Positions 35,251 to 47,715 of a stretch of DNA of 64,000 nucleotides are shown in pieces. The DNA is from Eublepharis macularius (lineage: Eukaryota > Chordata > Lepidosauria > Squamata > Eublepharidae). The first letter of the stretch is position 1; every line of letters starts with the position of its first letter. The stretch lies in NCBI RefSeq assembly GCF_028583425.1, contig NC_072793.1, positions 172,771,681-172,835,680 of the forward strand, written 5' to 3'. The translations under genes were made by a program, and so were the position numbers. The notes beneath the pieces were generated by a model. It was not told where the DNA came from. It did no database searches and saw only the letters and a program-made list of their open reading frames with translations.

Positions 35251-35445
35251 CAAGTCACTGTAAGTCATAGCTGACTTATGATGGCCCCTAGTGGGGTTTT
35301 CAAGGCAAGAGACTAACAGAAGCGGTTTGCCATTGCCTGCCTCTGCAACCATGGTCTTGGTTGGAGGTCTGTCATCCAAATACTAACCAAGCTTGACCCT
35401 GCTTAGCTTCTGAGATCTGACAAGATAAGGCTTGCCTGGGCACCA
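35251..35445 (-). repeat. 5S-derived SINE, antisense, copy B
   Basis: Duplicate of 13636-13832. Confidence 0.85.
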
Positions 35446-37040
35446 AGATAAAGAGAGCCTCCTAAACAACAAACACAATTCCGCTGGGCCAGTACGCATT
35501 CTGCTGAACACAGGCTGATGCTCTTTAACTTTGTGGACAATTTTAACTGGAGGACAATTTGCAGCCCTTTGGGAAAAGGTTGTCTGAGAGTAGCCATGCC
35601 AGGTAATGGTAGCTTCTCTGATTACCAAACGAGAGACAGAGCTCAACTAAGAAAGCTTAGAAACAGATCTTTTCTATGCCTACAGAGCATGGTCCGAAGA
35701 TGTGCTAGACAGCTTCTGCTGAATGCTAATCACCAACCCCAATGGAGGGGGGAAGGACAACCAGAGGTACAGCAAAAGTATTTCCTGGTTAGACGATCAT
35801 GTTGATGGCAAATAGTCACTGACGAGCTTAACAGGCATTGCCAGCATATTCCACTTCCCATTTCATAATAACCTTTTTAAAAGGCTCGTATTCAACATGA
35901 CATCCAAATCCTTAGGCAAATCCTGTCATGTCACCAAATTGGTCAAAATCTGACAGTCTAACACCATCAGCACGATCTTCTAACCAGGACCTTCACATTA
36001 GAGAATCTCTGCTCCTTAGAAGGAACTATCTCTGCACGGGAAAAGATAAAAAGGATGGTGAATAATCAATATCGAGACTGTGACAATATCTATTTTGCTA
36101 CTTACCTCTTATAGTCTTCTTTATGTAGAATTTCTCCACCAGTTGGACTTTTGGATCTTCATGCGATTGTCTATAATTGATTGATGTATATATTTTTGTA
36201 TGATATTTATTGTTATTGACTACATTTTGAGCACTTTAGCACATTACACTTGCTATATAAATGGATACATTATAAATTATAATATATTCAGATACATTTT
36301 TGAATGTGTAAATACTTTTGCTGTACCCCCGGTTGTGTCCCCCCCCCCAGTCGGGGTTGGTAGTTGGTGGTTAGTGCTGTTTCCCTGAGGATCCCTTCTG
36401 TTATTAATTGCTTCTGCTGAACAGCAGGAGACAAGTAAATATTGCACTCACTGGAAGCAAAGGATACAGTTATGGGCTGTAGAAGGCTTGATATGGAAGA
36501 GTGAATCTGCAGCCCTTTGGGGGATTCTGTGTTTAGGTACCTTTCTGAGAAGTTAAACAAATGGGTATTTGGTGCCATTATTATCTTATATAGGGTTGTG
36601 TCAACACTCCCAGGTTCCCAAGACGGGTTTTCAAAAACAAACATGTCCCTGTACCCCAGGGCAGGTCATTGCCCCCAATTTCCTCTGATTAACCCAAAGT
36701 CTCCCAACCATACCGAAGATAAACTCTGGAAGTAATTCCTGCAAGGCAGACCATTGGACTGCTATGTTCCACTAAATCAGTTAACTGGTGGCTGGGCCAG
36801 ACAGACAAGTTGCTGGGTTTTGACTGAAGCCCCAAACCCAATACTGCTACACAATGATAAAGAGTAATATTTTTATTTAAGAATTGTGCATAAAATTACA
36901 TGGGTTAAAAGTGTGCAAAAACAGGTTAAGCGACACTAAAGTTAAACTAAAAACTCTATACTACATAGCAAGATCCGCTGCCTAGTGAACTACACATTAC
37001 CCTGCAAAATCCAAGCTTCAAAGTCCCAAACCCAACAAAG
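35446..37040. other. 3' flank block X, copy B
   Basis: Duplicate of 13833-15430; no gene seen. TTAAACAAATGGGTATTTGG at about 36553 is a second empty site for the giant hAT element. Confidence 0.5.
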
Positions 37041-37303
37041 CCCCGTGGTGCACAGTGGTAAGCTGCAGTACTGCAGCCCAAGCTCTGATCATGACCTGAG
37101 TCCAATCATGGCAGAAGCAGGGTTCAAGTAGCCATCGTTCTATCTTACCCCGTTTCCTGGGATAAAGCATAGATGACTGAGGAAGGCAATGGCAATAGCA
37201 AACCACCCTGTAACAAAAAGTCTGCCAAGAAAACATCGTGATGCGATGTTCCCCCATGGGTCAGTAATGACTCGATGCTTGCACAGGGGACTACCTTTAG
37301 CAT
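37041..37303 (+). repeat. ACA-type SINE, copy B
   Basis: Duplicate of 15431-15709, with a short internal deletion. Confidence 0.7.
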
Positions 37304-39155
37304 TTGGTTAGATTGCCCAAAGAATCTCTTCCAAGAATCTCTCTCATAAAAGAAACACAGAGTAAGGTTTTCTTAGACTAAATCAGGGATCCCTAACGTG
37401 GAGCCTGTGGGTGCCATGATGCCTACTACACCTTTCTTTTGCTCTTAACCAAGTGTTTTTAGACAGTATGGCTTTTGCCCAGCAAGACTTCTGATTAGCC
37501 ACAGGATATTTGATTGGCTGTGCAGATTTTAAAAAAAAATTGCAGCAGCTGCCACCACAGTCACAAGGATCTCCACTGTGTGACTGAAGGTCAACTGGGG
37601 TAGCCATTTTGTGACCGGCTCCACCATCTATGGCAGCCATTTTGTGGCTGTGCCCATTACACTGTGTCAGAATTCCAAAGGAGCCCACAGACACAAAAAG
37701 GTCAGGGGACCCTTGCACTAAATAGTAAAAATCTGGGGGAAGTGCGCGCACACACAGACACACACCAGAAAAATTAGAAAATAAAATATATGAAAATATA
37801 TGAAACTGCTTTATAAACTTGGTTGTTCAATGCAAACTAAGGAAAGAAGACAATAATCCAATTTGCATTAATAATACCTTGAGGCTTTTTATTACTGATT
37901 TTTATTAACGTATTTTATTTATACTTCTTATTACTTTTCCTGGTAGCCTAGGTAGAGATTGTATATGCTTAAACAGAATTCAGAATGCACTCTGAACTGC
38001 CATTTCAAAAGAAATTTCCAGCACCACCTGCTCTATTTTTCTGGATGTTATTTGTTTATTTAAAAGTGAACCACACAGAAATGAAATCTGTTATTTTCTC
38101 TCAGTCAAACCGCCTCTGACTTCCAAGGCCAACGGTGTTCAGGTTTCAGAGACCTGATGAGACTGGGTGAACCAGGGCAGTCCAGGCCAGGGCAGAGAGA
38201 GAGAGAGACAGAGAGAGGTCAGGGCCTCGAGAGTCCTTCCTTTGCTGCTGCACTGGAGCTGTCCCTTTGATATCCAGATTGCTACCCTCGGGGAATCTTC
38301 CTTTCTTCTGGCAGACACCTTCCCTCTCTCTTTCCTCCATCTTGCCACCAGCAGAGCAGGACTCTTCTCTATCTCCATCCATCTGAGATGAGCTTGTTAG
38401 TTTAAAATTCTCTCCCTACTCTGTCCTATTCTGGGTGGAGATCTTAATAATAAAGGGCTCCTATTTCTCTACTCAGAGAGCCTCCTAAGGAGCCAAGCCA
38501 ACAGAATTTCACTGGGCCAGTACGCGCTCTGCTGAACACAAGGTGCTCCTCTTTAATTTGGTGGCATCATTGGAGAACAATCTGCAGCCCTTTGAGAAGA
38601 AGCCACCTTGGAATAGCCATGCAAGGTCATGGCAGCTTCTCCACTTTCCAAACAGAAGAAAAATCTCAACTAAGAAAGCTCAGAAACAGTCTTTGTCTCT
38701 TCACACACACTGGTCCAAAGAACTGCTTCTGCTGAACAGGAGGAGGCAAGTAAATAATTATTGCGCTCACTGGAAGCAAAGGAGACAATTATGGGGTGTA
38801 GAAGGCTTGTTAGGGAAGAGTGAATCTGCAGCCCTTTGGAGGATTGTGTACGCGCAGCTATGTTTCTAAGAAATTCAATATATGGGGTATTGGGTTCCAT
38901 TATTAACTTAGGGCTTTCTCAGCCAAGCACAAACATTGCTTCTCTAATGCTTATTTATCGTCTAAGCATGGTAGGAAGCTTAGGAGTAAATAACGTAAAT
39001 GTAGTTCTGTTTACCGCAGATCCCTTAAGCGCTTCTCCATTACTCGTTTCCCTGATATTTACTAAGGTTTGAGGGCTCACAGGAAACTAGTTTCCAAATT
39101 AATCTAATTTCTAATCATTAAATAATTTGGGGCTTCTGGGAATTCTTTGACATCC
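37304..39155. other. 3' flank block Y, copy B
   Basis: Duplicate of 15710-17539, running into the finger exon of gene 3. No gene seen. Confidence 0.5.
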
Positions 39156-41053
39156 CTAAGGGTTGTGCTTAGTCTGATGATTCTTCCTCTTCATGAATTC
39201 TCTGGTGGAATGTGAAATCCCTTCTCCATCTGAATCTTTTTTCACATTCCTGCACTTACGTGGCTTCTCCCCTGCATGGATTCTTTCATGCGATTTTAGG
39301 TGTGTGCTGTAACTGAAGCTATCTCCACACTGCAGGCATTTGTGTGCCTTTTCTCCTGTGCAGATTCTTTTATGCGTATTGTGGCTTGTGGCATGACTGA
39401 AGCTTTTCCCACAATAAAGGCATTTATACTGTTTCTCCTGTGTATGGATTCTTTCATGTGTTCTAAGGTATCTAGTGACTCTGAAACTCTTTCCACACTC
39501 CAAGCATTTATATGGCTTCTCCCCTATGTGGATTTTCTGATGAGAAATGAGGGATGTTCTGGCACTGAAGCTTTTCCCACAATCCAGGCATTTATACAAC
39601 TTCTCTCCTCTGTGGATTCTGTAATGCTTCTTAAGGCTTGAGCTCTGACTGAAGCTTTGGCCACACTCCAGGCACTTATACAGCTTCTCACCAGTATGGA
39701 TTCTGTAATGCACTTTAAGGTTTCCATTGATTGTGAAACTCTTTCCACACTCCAAGCATTTATATGGCTTTTCTCCTGTGTGGAGTCTTTGGTGTACAGT
39801 CAGGTGTGAGCTCTGACTGAAGCCTTTTCCACATTCCTGGCATTTATACGGTTTCTCTCCAGAATGGGTTCTTTTGTGGGAAGTCAGGTGTGGTCTCTGA
39901 CTGAAACATTTTCCACATATAGTACACTGGTATGGTTTCTCCCCAGAATGCATTATCCGGTGGGAAGTGAGGCCTGTGCTGTGACGGAAACTTTTTCCAC
40001 ACGCCAAGCATTTGTAAGGTTTCTCCCCTGTGTGAATTCTTCGATGGGAAGTGAGGCCTGTGCTGTGACAGAAACTTTTTCCACACTCCAAGCAATTGTA
40101 AGGTTTCTCCCCCGTGTGAATTCTTTGATGGGAAGTGAGGCCTGTGCTGTGACGGAAGTTTTTTCCACACTCCAAGCATTTGTAAGGTTTCTCCCCTGTG
40201 TGAATTCTTTGATGGGAAGTGAGGCCTGTGCTGTGACGGAAGTTTTTTCCACACTCCAAACATTTGTAAGGTTTCTTCCCTGTGTGAATTCTTTGATGGG
40301 AAGTGAGGCCTGTGCTGTGACGGAAGCTCTTTCTACAGTCCAAACATTTGTAAGGTTTCTTCCCTGTGTGAATTCTTTGATGGGAAGTGAGGCCTGTGCT
40401 GTCACGGAAGGTTTTTCCACACTCTAAGCATTTGCAAGGTTTCTCCTCTGTGTGAATTGTTTGGTTCACAGTAAGTTTTCCACTCTGACTGTAGCTCTTT
40501 CCACATTCCAAGCTTTTATATGTTTTTTCCTCTGAGTGGAGAACTGTACTATACCTGAACCTCTTCCTACACTCTGAGTACTGACATGGTTTTTGCCTAG
40601 TATGATGTCTTTGATGGGAAGGAATGCTTTCACTCAGATCAGAACTATTTCCATAATTTGAACTCTCAAATGGTTTCTCTCCCATATGGATTCTCTGATG
40701 AGAAGTGAGGCTTACAAGCCTGATGAAGGCCTTTCCACATTCAGAGCATTTATAACGTTCTGCAGTGTGATTTCTCTGATGGGAAATATATTTAGATTCT
40801 TTTTGCAGTTCTGTTTCACTTTCAGAATGCTTATTCTTCCCCTTTCCTTTGAGATATTCTTGTTGAGCTGGCTTTTCAAGCAAGCCACCACCCTCAAAAA
40901 CTACAGCCTGATTCCCCAACTTTTCCACTTTATTCTCCTCCTGCCTCTTTGATTCTTCTTGATTCCCAGAAGGCTCTTCTTCCACTCCATGACTGGTTGT
41001 TTCGAAAGACCCCACATGTCTCTGGCTATAATTCTGGTCATCCTGCTTCTCAC
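39156..41053 (-). CDS. KRAB-ZNF gene 3, zinc-finger exon (intact)
   Basis: The acceptor is CTTCCACCAG at 41053/41054. The exon starts in the phase set by KRAB-B (G-EKQDDQNYSQRH). It encodes an acidic linker (SHGVEEEPSGNQEESKRQ), one canonical finger, two degenerate fingers lacking Cys/His ligands, then 14 fingers with TGEKPYKC-type linkers, and a basic tail ending KRKNHQTKHNP. One of the 14 has Cys for the last His (THKRIC). Six consecutive fingers (39944-40447) share the helix STGLTSH. The frame is open throughout, making this the best candidate for a functional repressor in the window. Its C-terminal end matches the orphan at 17540. Confidence 0.92.
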
Positions 41054-41466
41054 CTGGTGGAAGAAAGACTCCCAATTAGTCTACAATGTCAATCATGTTG
41101 TGCTAACTTTTCTGAAGAGTTAATTTGGATGGAGCTCTTTGCTTTATTGTAAGTTCCTTTCAGAACTGGCCATGGTATATATACAGATTTGGTACTCCTT
41201 GTTGGTGACTTTCATTAGAAGAGTTCAAAACTTAACTGTCTCTGTATGGATAGTTTTAAGACTCCCCAACAAATTGATATTGCAGCCCAATAATATTTTA
41301 GCACAAAGGGCAGAATATATGTTTAGTATAAGGGTTTCATACAACTGGCTTTATGCATTTTATTTTTAAAATATGAACAGATAGTATAGAAGAATAAAGG
41401 ACTTTTGTCCAGCCAATGAAGCGATTGTACCATTACTCCCATTCTGCAGTCACACAGAATATACAC

Positions 41467-41467
41467 A

Positions 41468-41503
<36 letters not shown>

Positions 41504-41505
41504 GT
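41467..41505. repeat. (ATC)n microsatellite
   Basis: About ten CATs lie at the start of an antisense L2/CR1-type LINE tail. Confidence 0.9.
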
Positions 41506-42060
41506 CATTTATAGTCCACCTTTCTCATTGAGACTCAAGACGGATTACACAGGATGAGGTTAATACAATCAGTATCAAGTAAGTACATTCCAATACAATA
41601 GCATAAGGTAGATACAAGTTTAAAAGACATAGCATTAGCAAAGATCCAAGACAGAGTAGAAAAAATACTGGAGCAAAACATAATTAATTCTAGGACTAAC
41701 ATTACACAACATGGAGTGCTTGTTGTTCATCAGAGTACATATTAAAAGTAGCAGATAATATACGAGGCAAAAATGGTGATGAAGTCTATGATCCCCAACT
41801 CGTTAGTGAAGCATCTGAGACCCCATCCCTACAATACAGCCCTCCCATTTGAGTAAAAAGCCTTTTTGAATTGTTCAGTTTTGCATCGTTTATGGAAAGC
41901 CAGGAGAGTGGGGGCTTTCCTGACCTCCTCAGGCAGGTGGTTCCACAGGGTAGGGGGCCACCACAGAGAAAGCCTGTATACAGGCTGCTGCTGACTTCGC
42001 ACTTATGCAGCCTGGCACCTGCAGGAGACCTTGTTCAGATGAGCGAAGCTGCCGTGGAGG
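41497..42060 (-). mobile_element. L2/CR1-group LINE 3' end, antisense
   Basis: The reversed tail CATTTATAGTCCACCTTTCTC begins it. Further in, the minus strand encodes the end of ORF2 (LWNHLPEEVRKAPTL-like, TEQFKKAFYSN-like). Related to 18292-18660. Confidence 0.65.
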
Positions 42061-42254
42061 AACATGGTAACATCATCATGTATACATTTTTCTTTATAAC
42101 AAAGTGGTAAAACATTTATAACATTTTTCACCTTTACAAATGTCCTTGACTATCTACCAAAGGAGGAGACTTTATCCTGACAACTCCATCCTCGTCCTTG
42201 CAAGGTAAGTAGTCCAGAAAAGTTACATACTTCAGGGAAGATGGAATTAGGGTC

Positions 42255-42745
42255 AAGATCCTGATCTACACTGAGGAGGAGAAACGTGCACGGGGTGAAA
42301 TTAACAGCTGCCCATACAGGTGCCTTCTCTGTGGTGGCCCCCACCTTATACAATAGCCTGCCAAAAGAGGGCAGGAAAGCCCCCACTCTCCTGGCGTTCT
42401 ACAGACAATGCAAAACTGAATTATTGAAGAGGACTTTTTACTTAGAGCGGAGGGCTGCACTGTGAGGAAGTGGTCTCAAAAAGATTCATAAGAAAAGGGA
42501 CAGGAACTATCCTTTACTATTATGTGCTGTCAGATGGTGTAAGTATGATCCTACTGTTAATATTTCATTCTCAGAATTGCTTATGCGGTGGTTTAGTATT
42601 TCTTCAATCTTGGCAAATTTCCTTGATTTATTCTATTGCATTGTTTATTGAAATGTCTTGACTGTACTGAATCACACTGCATCATCTGCCTTGAGTCTCA
42701 GTGAGAAACGGGGTCTATAAAAATGTAAATAAAATAAATAAAAGG
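42255..42745 (+). mobile_element. L2/CR1-group LINE 3' end
   Basis: It contains CTTCTCTGTGGTGGCCCCCA (FSVVAP coding region), ACAATGCAAAACTGAATTAT, and the tail CTTGAGTCTCAGTGAGAAAC with AAATAAAATAAATAAA. Confidence 0.65.
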
Positions 42746-42749
42746 CTGT

Positions 42750-42890
42750 TCTCTGTATCATGCATCTGACCAAGAGAACTTGATTCTCGAAAGCTTATGC
42801 TACAATAAAATTGGTTAGTCTTAAAGGTGCTACTGGACTCTTTTTGATTTTGCTACCACAGACTAACACGGCTAACTCCTCTGCATCTAC
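42750..42890 (+). mobile_element. PLE-type remnant with hammerhead-like core
   Basis: CATCTGACCAAGAGAAC and TTGATTCTCGAAAGC form a CUGANNA / stem II (GAGAA-TTCTC) / GAAA core at 42766-42792. Then TTATGCTACAATAAA, GTTAGTCTTAAAGGTGCTAC and CAGACTAACACGGCTAAC follow. One core position (G8) is changed, so activity is doubtful. Confidence 0.55.
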
Positions 42891-43006
42891 ATCCCATGCA
42901 AACTGTTACGAGGAAGGAAACCTCAGAGGATGGTAGAACTGCTGGAGGTAACCAGCGCTCCAAGGAACCCCCTCGGTCTCCAGACGTGACACATCTAAGC
43001 ACCCAC

Positions 43007-43093
43007 CTGCCAACCTGGCCTCTTCTTCAGAGACCAAAGGAAAAGGCTCTTCGCTTGCCTGAAGCCAGGAGATGAGGACGGGCTTGGGAATCG
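43007..43093 (-). CDS. KRAB-ZNF gene 3, KRAB-B exon
   Basis: An 87-base exon reads AIPKPVLISWLQASEEPFPL and VSEEEARLAG. The acceptor is CTCCAAAG and the donor GCAG|GTGGGT. The phase-1 start and end match KRAB-A (45549-45675) and the finger exon, which supports the complete model of gene 3. Confidence 0.82.
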
Positions 43094-43529
43094 CTTTGGA
43101 GGAAACAAAGAGACCAGTTACTTCTCACTGCAAAAGATTCAGGCACTCCTATGTTGTCCACTTCCACAGTCACCTTCTAAAAGACCACAAGAAAGAAGGA
43201 AAGCTACAAATAGAGAGGCAGGAGGATGGAGATGTTGCAAAGAAACTCATGTTTAAAGCAAGATTCAAATACAAAAAGTTATTAGTCCAATCAAGAATGG
43301 GCAAAACCCACTCCCAACTGTTGATAAGGTAGGGAAGGTCAATCTGGACAAAAACCATCTCCACTCTTTCCTTTATATCTCTACAATAAAAAAAAAGTCT
43401 AGAAAGTTGCATTTTGAAGAAAATGAGAGCTGGAAATTCAGAGAAACTAGTAGATGCTAGTAGCACTAGATCACTATAATGTTACTGTGCTATAGCAAAA
43501 TACCAATTACCAATTTTATTTTTAAAAAA

Positions 43530-43605
43530 TTGAAAATCCAAAGGGCTGACTGAACCTGGATCAACAAGAGTCTAATCCAGTGCTCTAACCATTAGACCAT
43601 GTATT
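43530..43605 (-). repeat. tRNA-SINE head remnant
   Basis: AGAGTCTAATCCAGTGCTCT and AACCATTAGACCAT are the reversed tRNA-like A-box region of a Sauria-type SINE. Confidence 0.4.
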
Positions 43606-43799
43606 ATCTGTTCGTATATTTTTTTCATCTGGCTCTCACTGCATTGTATTTCAATACAATACCATACCTTGCTTTGTCTAATAGGTCACATTACACAATG
43701 CCTTGTTTCAGATTTCTGCAACTGTAAACTATTGGTTATTAGATGTATCCTCTTTCTATTGATTATACTCGCTCACACTGTGTACTCTACCTTCAGTTG

Positions 43800-45480
43800 C
43801 AGTGAGAAAGGTGGACTATAAGTAACGTCAATGAGAGAGCAGTAGTTGACCAACTCCAGATCTTTTTGGAAAACTCTAGACCCTTTCCAGTCTGGATTCA
43901 GACCAGGACATGGGACAGAGACAGCATTAGTAACGTTAGTGGATGATCTCCGACTGAATATAGACAAAGGCCATGCCTCCTTAAATGCCATCCTGTTGAG
44001 GTATTTTTAAAATAGAAGTGGGCATCAAATGATGTGCTCTGGACTGGTTTAAATCATTTCTCATGGAATGGAAATAAGTTGCCGTTGGAAATCAGCTATC
44101 TCCAGAATGGGAACTATCTTGTGGGGTTCCACAGGGCGCAATCTTACCTCCCATGTTATTCATGGAAGGAAAGAAAACCGTAAAACCTTTAGGAGAACTC
44201 ATTTGCAGCTATGGAACTGGATGTCATCAATATGCAGATGACACTTAACTCTACATCTCACTATCCAGGTCCCCACAGGATGCAGCAAATCGCTGCCTGA
44301 CAGCCATGGTGAAACAGCTGAAAAATTACAAATTAAAATTGAACCCAGACAAGACTGAAGTGATGCTTGTTGGGAAGTCAGAGATCTTGAAAAACGTTGT
44401 GGTTTCCACCTTCGATGGAGTTTGTTTGACCGTTGCAAACTCGGTTAAGAGCCTAGGGTTATAAGATTCAGCGCTACTACTAGAAAAACAAGTTAAGGCA
44501 GTTGCAAAAAATGCTTACTGCAATCTCACTCTAGCCTGGAAAATGGCTTCTTATCTTGACATGGCTGACCTGGCCACCTGGATCTACGCTATGATAACAT
44601 CAAAAATTGTAATGCATTATACATTGGTCTCCCATCATAGTTAACTAGGAGGCTCCAATTGGTGCAAAATGCTGCAGCTTGACTATTATCGGGAGCGAGC
44701 AGAAGCTTGAACATCCCTCCCATCCTACAGTCACTCCATTGGCTACCTATCAGTTACCGTGCTCAGTTCAAGGTATTGGTTATTACATACAAAGCTCTTC
44801 ATGGCCTTGTCCCAGCATACCTATGGGACCACCTCCCTCCCTATGTCCCTCCATGGCAGCTTCGCTCCTCTGAACAGGGTCTCTTGCAGATGCCAGCCTG
44901 TACATGGGTGAAATCAAAAGCAGCCCGTACACCGGCTTTCTCTGTGGTGGCCCCTACCCTATGGAACAGCGTACTTGAGGAGGTCAGGAGGGCCCCGACC
45001 CTCCTGGCTTTACGCCAACAATGCAAAACTGAATTATTAAAAAAGGCCTTTTTCTCAGCTAAGAGGGCGGCATCGTAAGAAAAGGGGTCCCAGAAGTTTC
45101 GCTAATGAGTTAGAAACCATAGATTTCACCATTATGTTGCTTTACATATTAACTGTTGTTTTAAATATGTACTCCTGTATACTAACTGTGCTTTATGTTG
45201 TTTAATGTAAGTTCGAGAGTTGATTATGTTCTGTCTCAGCAATTCCTCAACCCCATACTGGATCCTTGCTAATACTATGCCTTTCTATACTTATATTCAT
45301 TAACCCCTTGACATTGTTTGTGGAAACGTTCTTGACACTGTATTTATTTACCCTATGACATTGTTTGTGGAAATGTTCTTGACACTGTATGGAAATGCCT
45401 GCCACTGATTGTACTAATCTCACACTATGTAATCCACCTTCAGTCGCAGTGTGAAAGGCAGACTATAAGTAACATCAATA
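43800..45480 (+). mobile_element. L2/CR1-group LINE, RT to 3' end, degenerate
   Basis: Reverse-transcriptase motifs are visible: FQSGFRPGHGTETAL, CGVPQGAILPPMLF, HQYADDT and LNPDKTEVMLVGKSE. Then come SLHWLPISYRAQFKVLVITY and APTLWNSVLEEVRRAPTLLA, and a 3' UTR with CCACCTTCAGTCGCAGTG. The last 123 codons (44707-45078) are open; earlier parts contain stops and shifts. The group is inferred from the LHWLP...FK.L..TYK...G..P pattern. Confidence 0.8.
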
Positions 45481-45525
45481 TAGAACAAAAAATAATGGCA
45501 AAAATCCCAACTTCAGCATCTATCA

Positions 45526-45696
<171 letters not shown>

Positions 45697-46086
45697 CTAT
45701 TCCTTACAAATAATCCTGCCCAAACACACTTTTGCTCACATCCTTCTACACCTGTTGACCATTGGTCCACCAAGGTCAGCATTGTCTACTCTGATTGGCT
45801 CTTCAGGGCCTCAGACACAGGACTTTTTCACCACTTCCTAACTCATCTTTTTATTTACTGGAGATGCCAACGATTCTGCATGCCAAGCAGGTGCTTTATC
45901 ACTGAGCCTTCATATAAGGTATCTTAAGCATTTTTAGGCCTCTTTTCTCTGTGGAGAAATCCAAATTGGTTTACAAAAAGGAAAAAAAGGTTCCAAATGA
46001 CAAAAGCAGAAATCCAGCCCTGCTGCATTAGGAGCTGGAGGCACCAAGCTTTTCCTCACGCACCACACAGATGGTCCATCCCTCAC

Positions 46087-46166
46087 CTGAACTGGCTGCA
46101 TTTCAAATGTTTCCACTCCTCCCCAAAGAGATCATCCAGAACGTGGCTCCGAATCTCGTCCCCTGA
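46087..46166 (-). CDS. KRAB-ZNF gene 3, exon 2 with start codon
   Basis: An 80-base exon between TCTCTCACAG and CAG|GTGAGG. The start codon is the complement of 46099-46101 and gives M-Q-P-V-Q, then KRAB-A S-P-I-S-F-E-E. The remaining 5' part is UTR and has a stop upstream in the same frame. Short start exons of this type are usual in KRAB-ZNF genes. The homologous exon in gene 4 is 54042-54124. Confidence 0.78.
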
Positions 46167-46222
46167 CTGTGAGAGAGAGAAATGTATTTTTATGTGTTTA
46201 TATGCTTTGTTTATATCCTGCC

Positions 46223-46226
<4 letters not shown>

Positions 46227-46302
<76 letters not shown>
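46227..46302. repeat. (GA)n microsatellite
   Basis: About 37 uninterrupted GA dinucleotides lie in what was a Sauria-SINE 3' end (46186-46226). Confidence 0.95.
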
Positions 46303-46307
<5 letters not shown>

Positions 46308-46349
46308 ATACCCCTTTGCGAGAATGACCTTAAAAGTGAAGGCCCATTA

Positions 46350-46475
46350 TTATTTATTTATTTATTCAATGTATAGCCCACCCTCCTCATGAACGGGCTC
46401 AGGGCAGGTTACAATAAAATGCTCAATAGACATTAAAACATATAAATACAGTTAAAAAACAAAAAAAACAACCAT
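46350..46475 (-). repeat. LINE 3' end, antisense (CR1-like)
   Basis: (TTTA)n followed by TATAGCCCACCCTCCTC, GGGCTCAGGGCAGGTTACAA and TAAAATGCTCAATAGA is a reversed LINE-like 3' UTR. The family is uncertain. Confidence 0.4.
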
Positions 46476-46986
46476 AAATACAAACAAGACAGCATTTCAG
46501 GTGGCGTTCTCCCCCCCCCCCCCCAAATTCCCCAATCCTTATGCAAACAAGCTGAATAGAACAGAAGGGGTGGGGCGGGGCCACAATTTATAATAATCTG
46601 GTGACTACACTTGTAGGGGGCAGATGATTTCTTTGCCCTCCTGGCAGACCAGTAGGGAGGCTTCTAAGATGATCAAAGACTGGCCTCAACCGTACGCCTG
46701 CCGAAAGGATGTAAGATCATGGCAGGCCCGGGAGTCCTACAACAGAGTTCCCCAGGTTGAAGAGGTCCACCAGGTTATGCATGTCAGACAGATCCTAAGT
46801 CTCACAAGGTGTAGACGATGGGAAACTCTGGCTGGTAAGCACAAAAAAAGAGTTCAGTGTTGGGCTCCCTCGGACATCTGGCCCCACCCTGGGTCTCTGT
46901 CCAAGGAAGAGCTGGTCGTAGGAAGCTGTTAGCTTTTCCTGACCGACAGAAAGCTGATCGCCTGGGAGGAGAAACACAAACAGACA

Positions 46987-47210
46987 AAAGGGTCCAAAAG
47001 GGTCCAGTAGCACCTTTAAGACTAACCAACTTTATTGTAGCATAAGCTTTCGAGAATCACAGTTCTGTTCGTCAGATGCATCTGCCGAAGTGAACTGTGA
47101 TTCTCGAAAGCTTATGCTACAATAAAGTTGGTTAGTCTTAAAGGTGCTACTAGACTCTTTTTGATTTTGCTACTACAGACTAACATGGCTAACTCCTCTG
47201 GATCTAAGAC
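46987..47210. mobile_element. PLE-type inverted element with two hammerhead-like cores
   Basis: Two arms in opposite orientation share AGTAGCACCTTTAAGACTAA / TTAGTCTTAAAGGTGCTACT and the CTTTATTGTAGCATAAGC region. The minus-strand core at 47048-47075 has intact CUGACGA and GAAA. The plus-strand core at 47082-47109 has CUGCCGA and GAAA. Each is followed by AGC-UUAU-GCU, a plausible stem III. Imperfect flanking repeats (AGACAAAAGG) fit a target duplication. Unit A lacks the insert (about 7215-7230). Confidence 0.65.
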
Positions 47211-47314
47211 AAAAAGGTGATTCTCATGACGATGGAATTCAAAGCAAAAAAGTTTCTAGAAGAGATGAGGCTATTCAGCCCAGCCTCCCCTTTCTGACAG
47301 CGGTTAACCAGGTG

Positions 47315-47715
47315 CAGGGCTCATTTCGAGGAGGAACACGCAAGACTGCAGTTCCAGCATTTCCCCAAAGAGGTCACATGTCAGGTGGCCCCACCCACTT
47401 GACTATCAGTAATTTTGGACCAGTTTCAGCCTGGATTGGGGCCAAAACAGCCTGGATCGGGCCTCTGATGGGTGGTGGATCATGCAGTGGCCCGATCCTG
47501 ACCATTAGGGGCCCCCTTTTGCCATTTTGGGCCCCAATTTCGGCCCTGAATGGCCAGGATTGGGTCCAAAACAGCCAGGATAGGTAATGTCGGGGGTGTG
47601 GCATATGCAAATCTGTTATACCAATGATACTTCCAACGATGGCAAGGGGTGTGGCATATGCTAATGAGTTATGCTAATGAGTCCCTCCAGTTCTTTTTCT
47701 ATGAAATGGCCCCTG
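47315..47715. mobile_element. hAT-type MITE specific to unit C
   Basis: Ends are CAGGGCTCATTTCG and GAAATGGCCCCTG. Flanking octamers ACCAGGTG (47307-47314) and TCCAGGCG (47716-47723) correspond to a single TCTAGATG at the uninterrupted site in unit A (7324-7331). There is no coding capacity. Confidence 0.7.
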
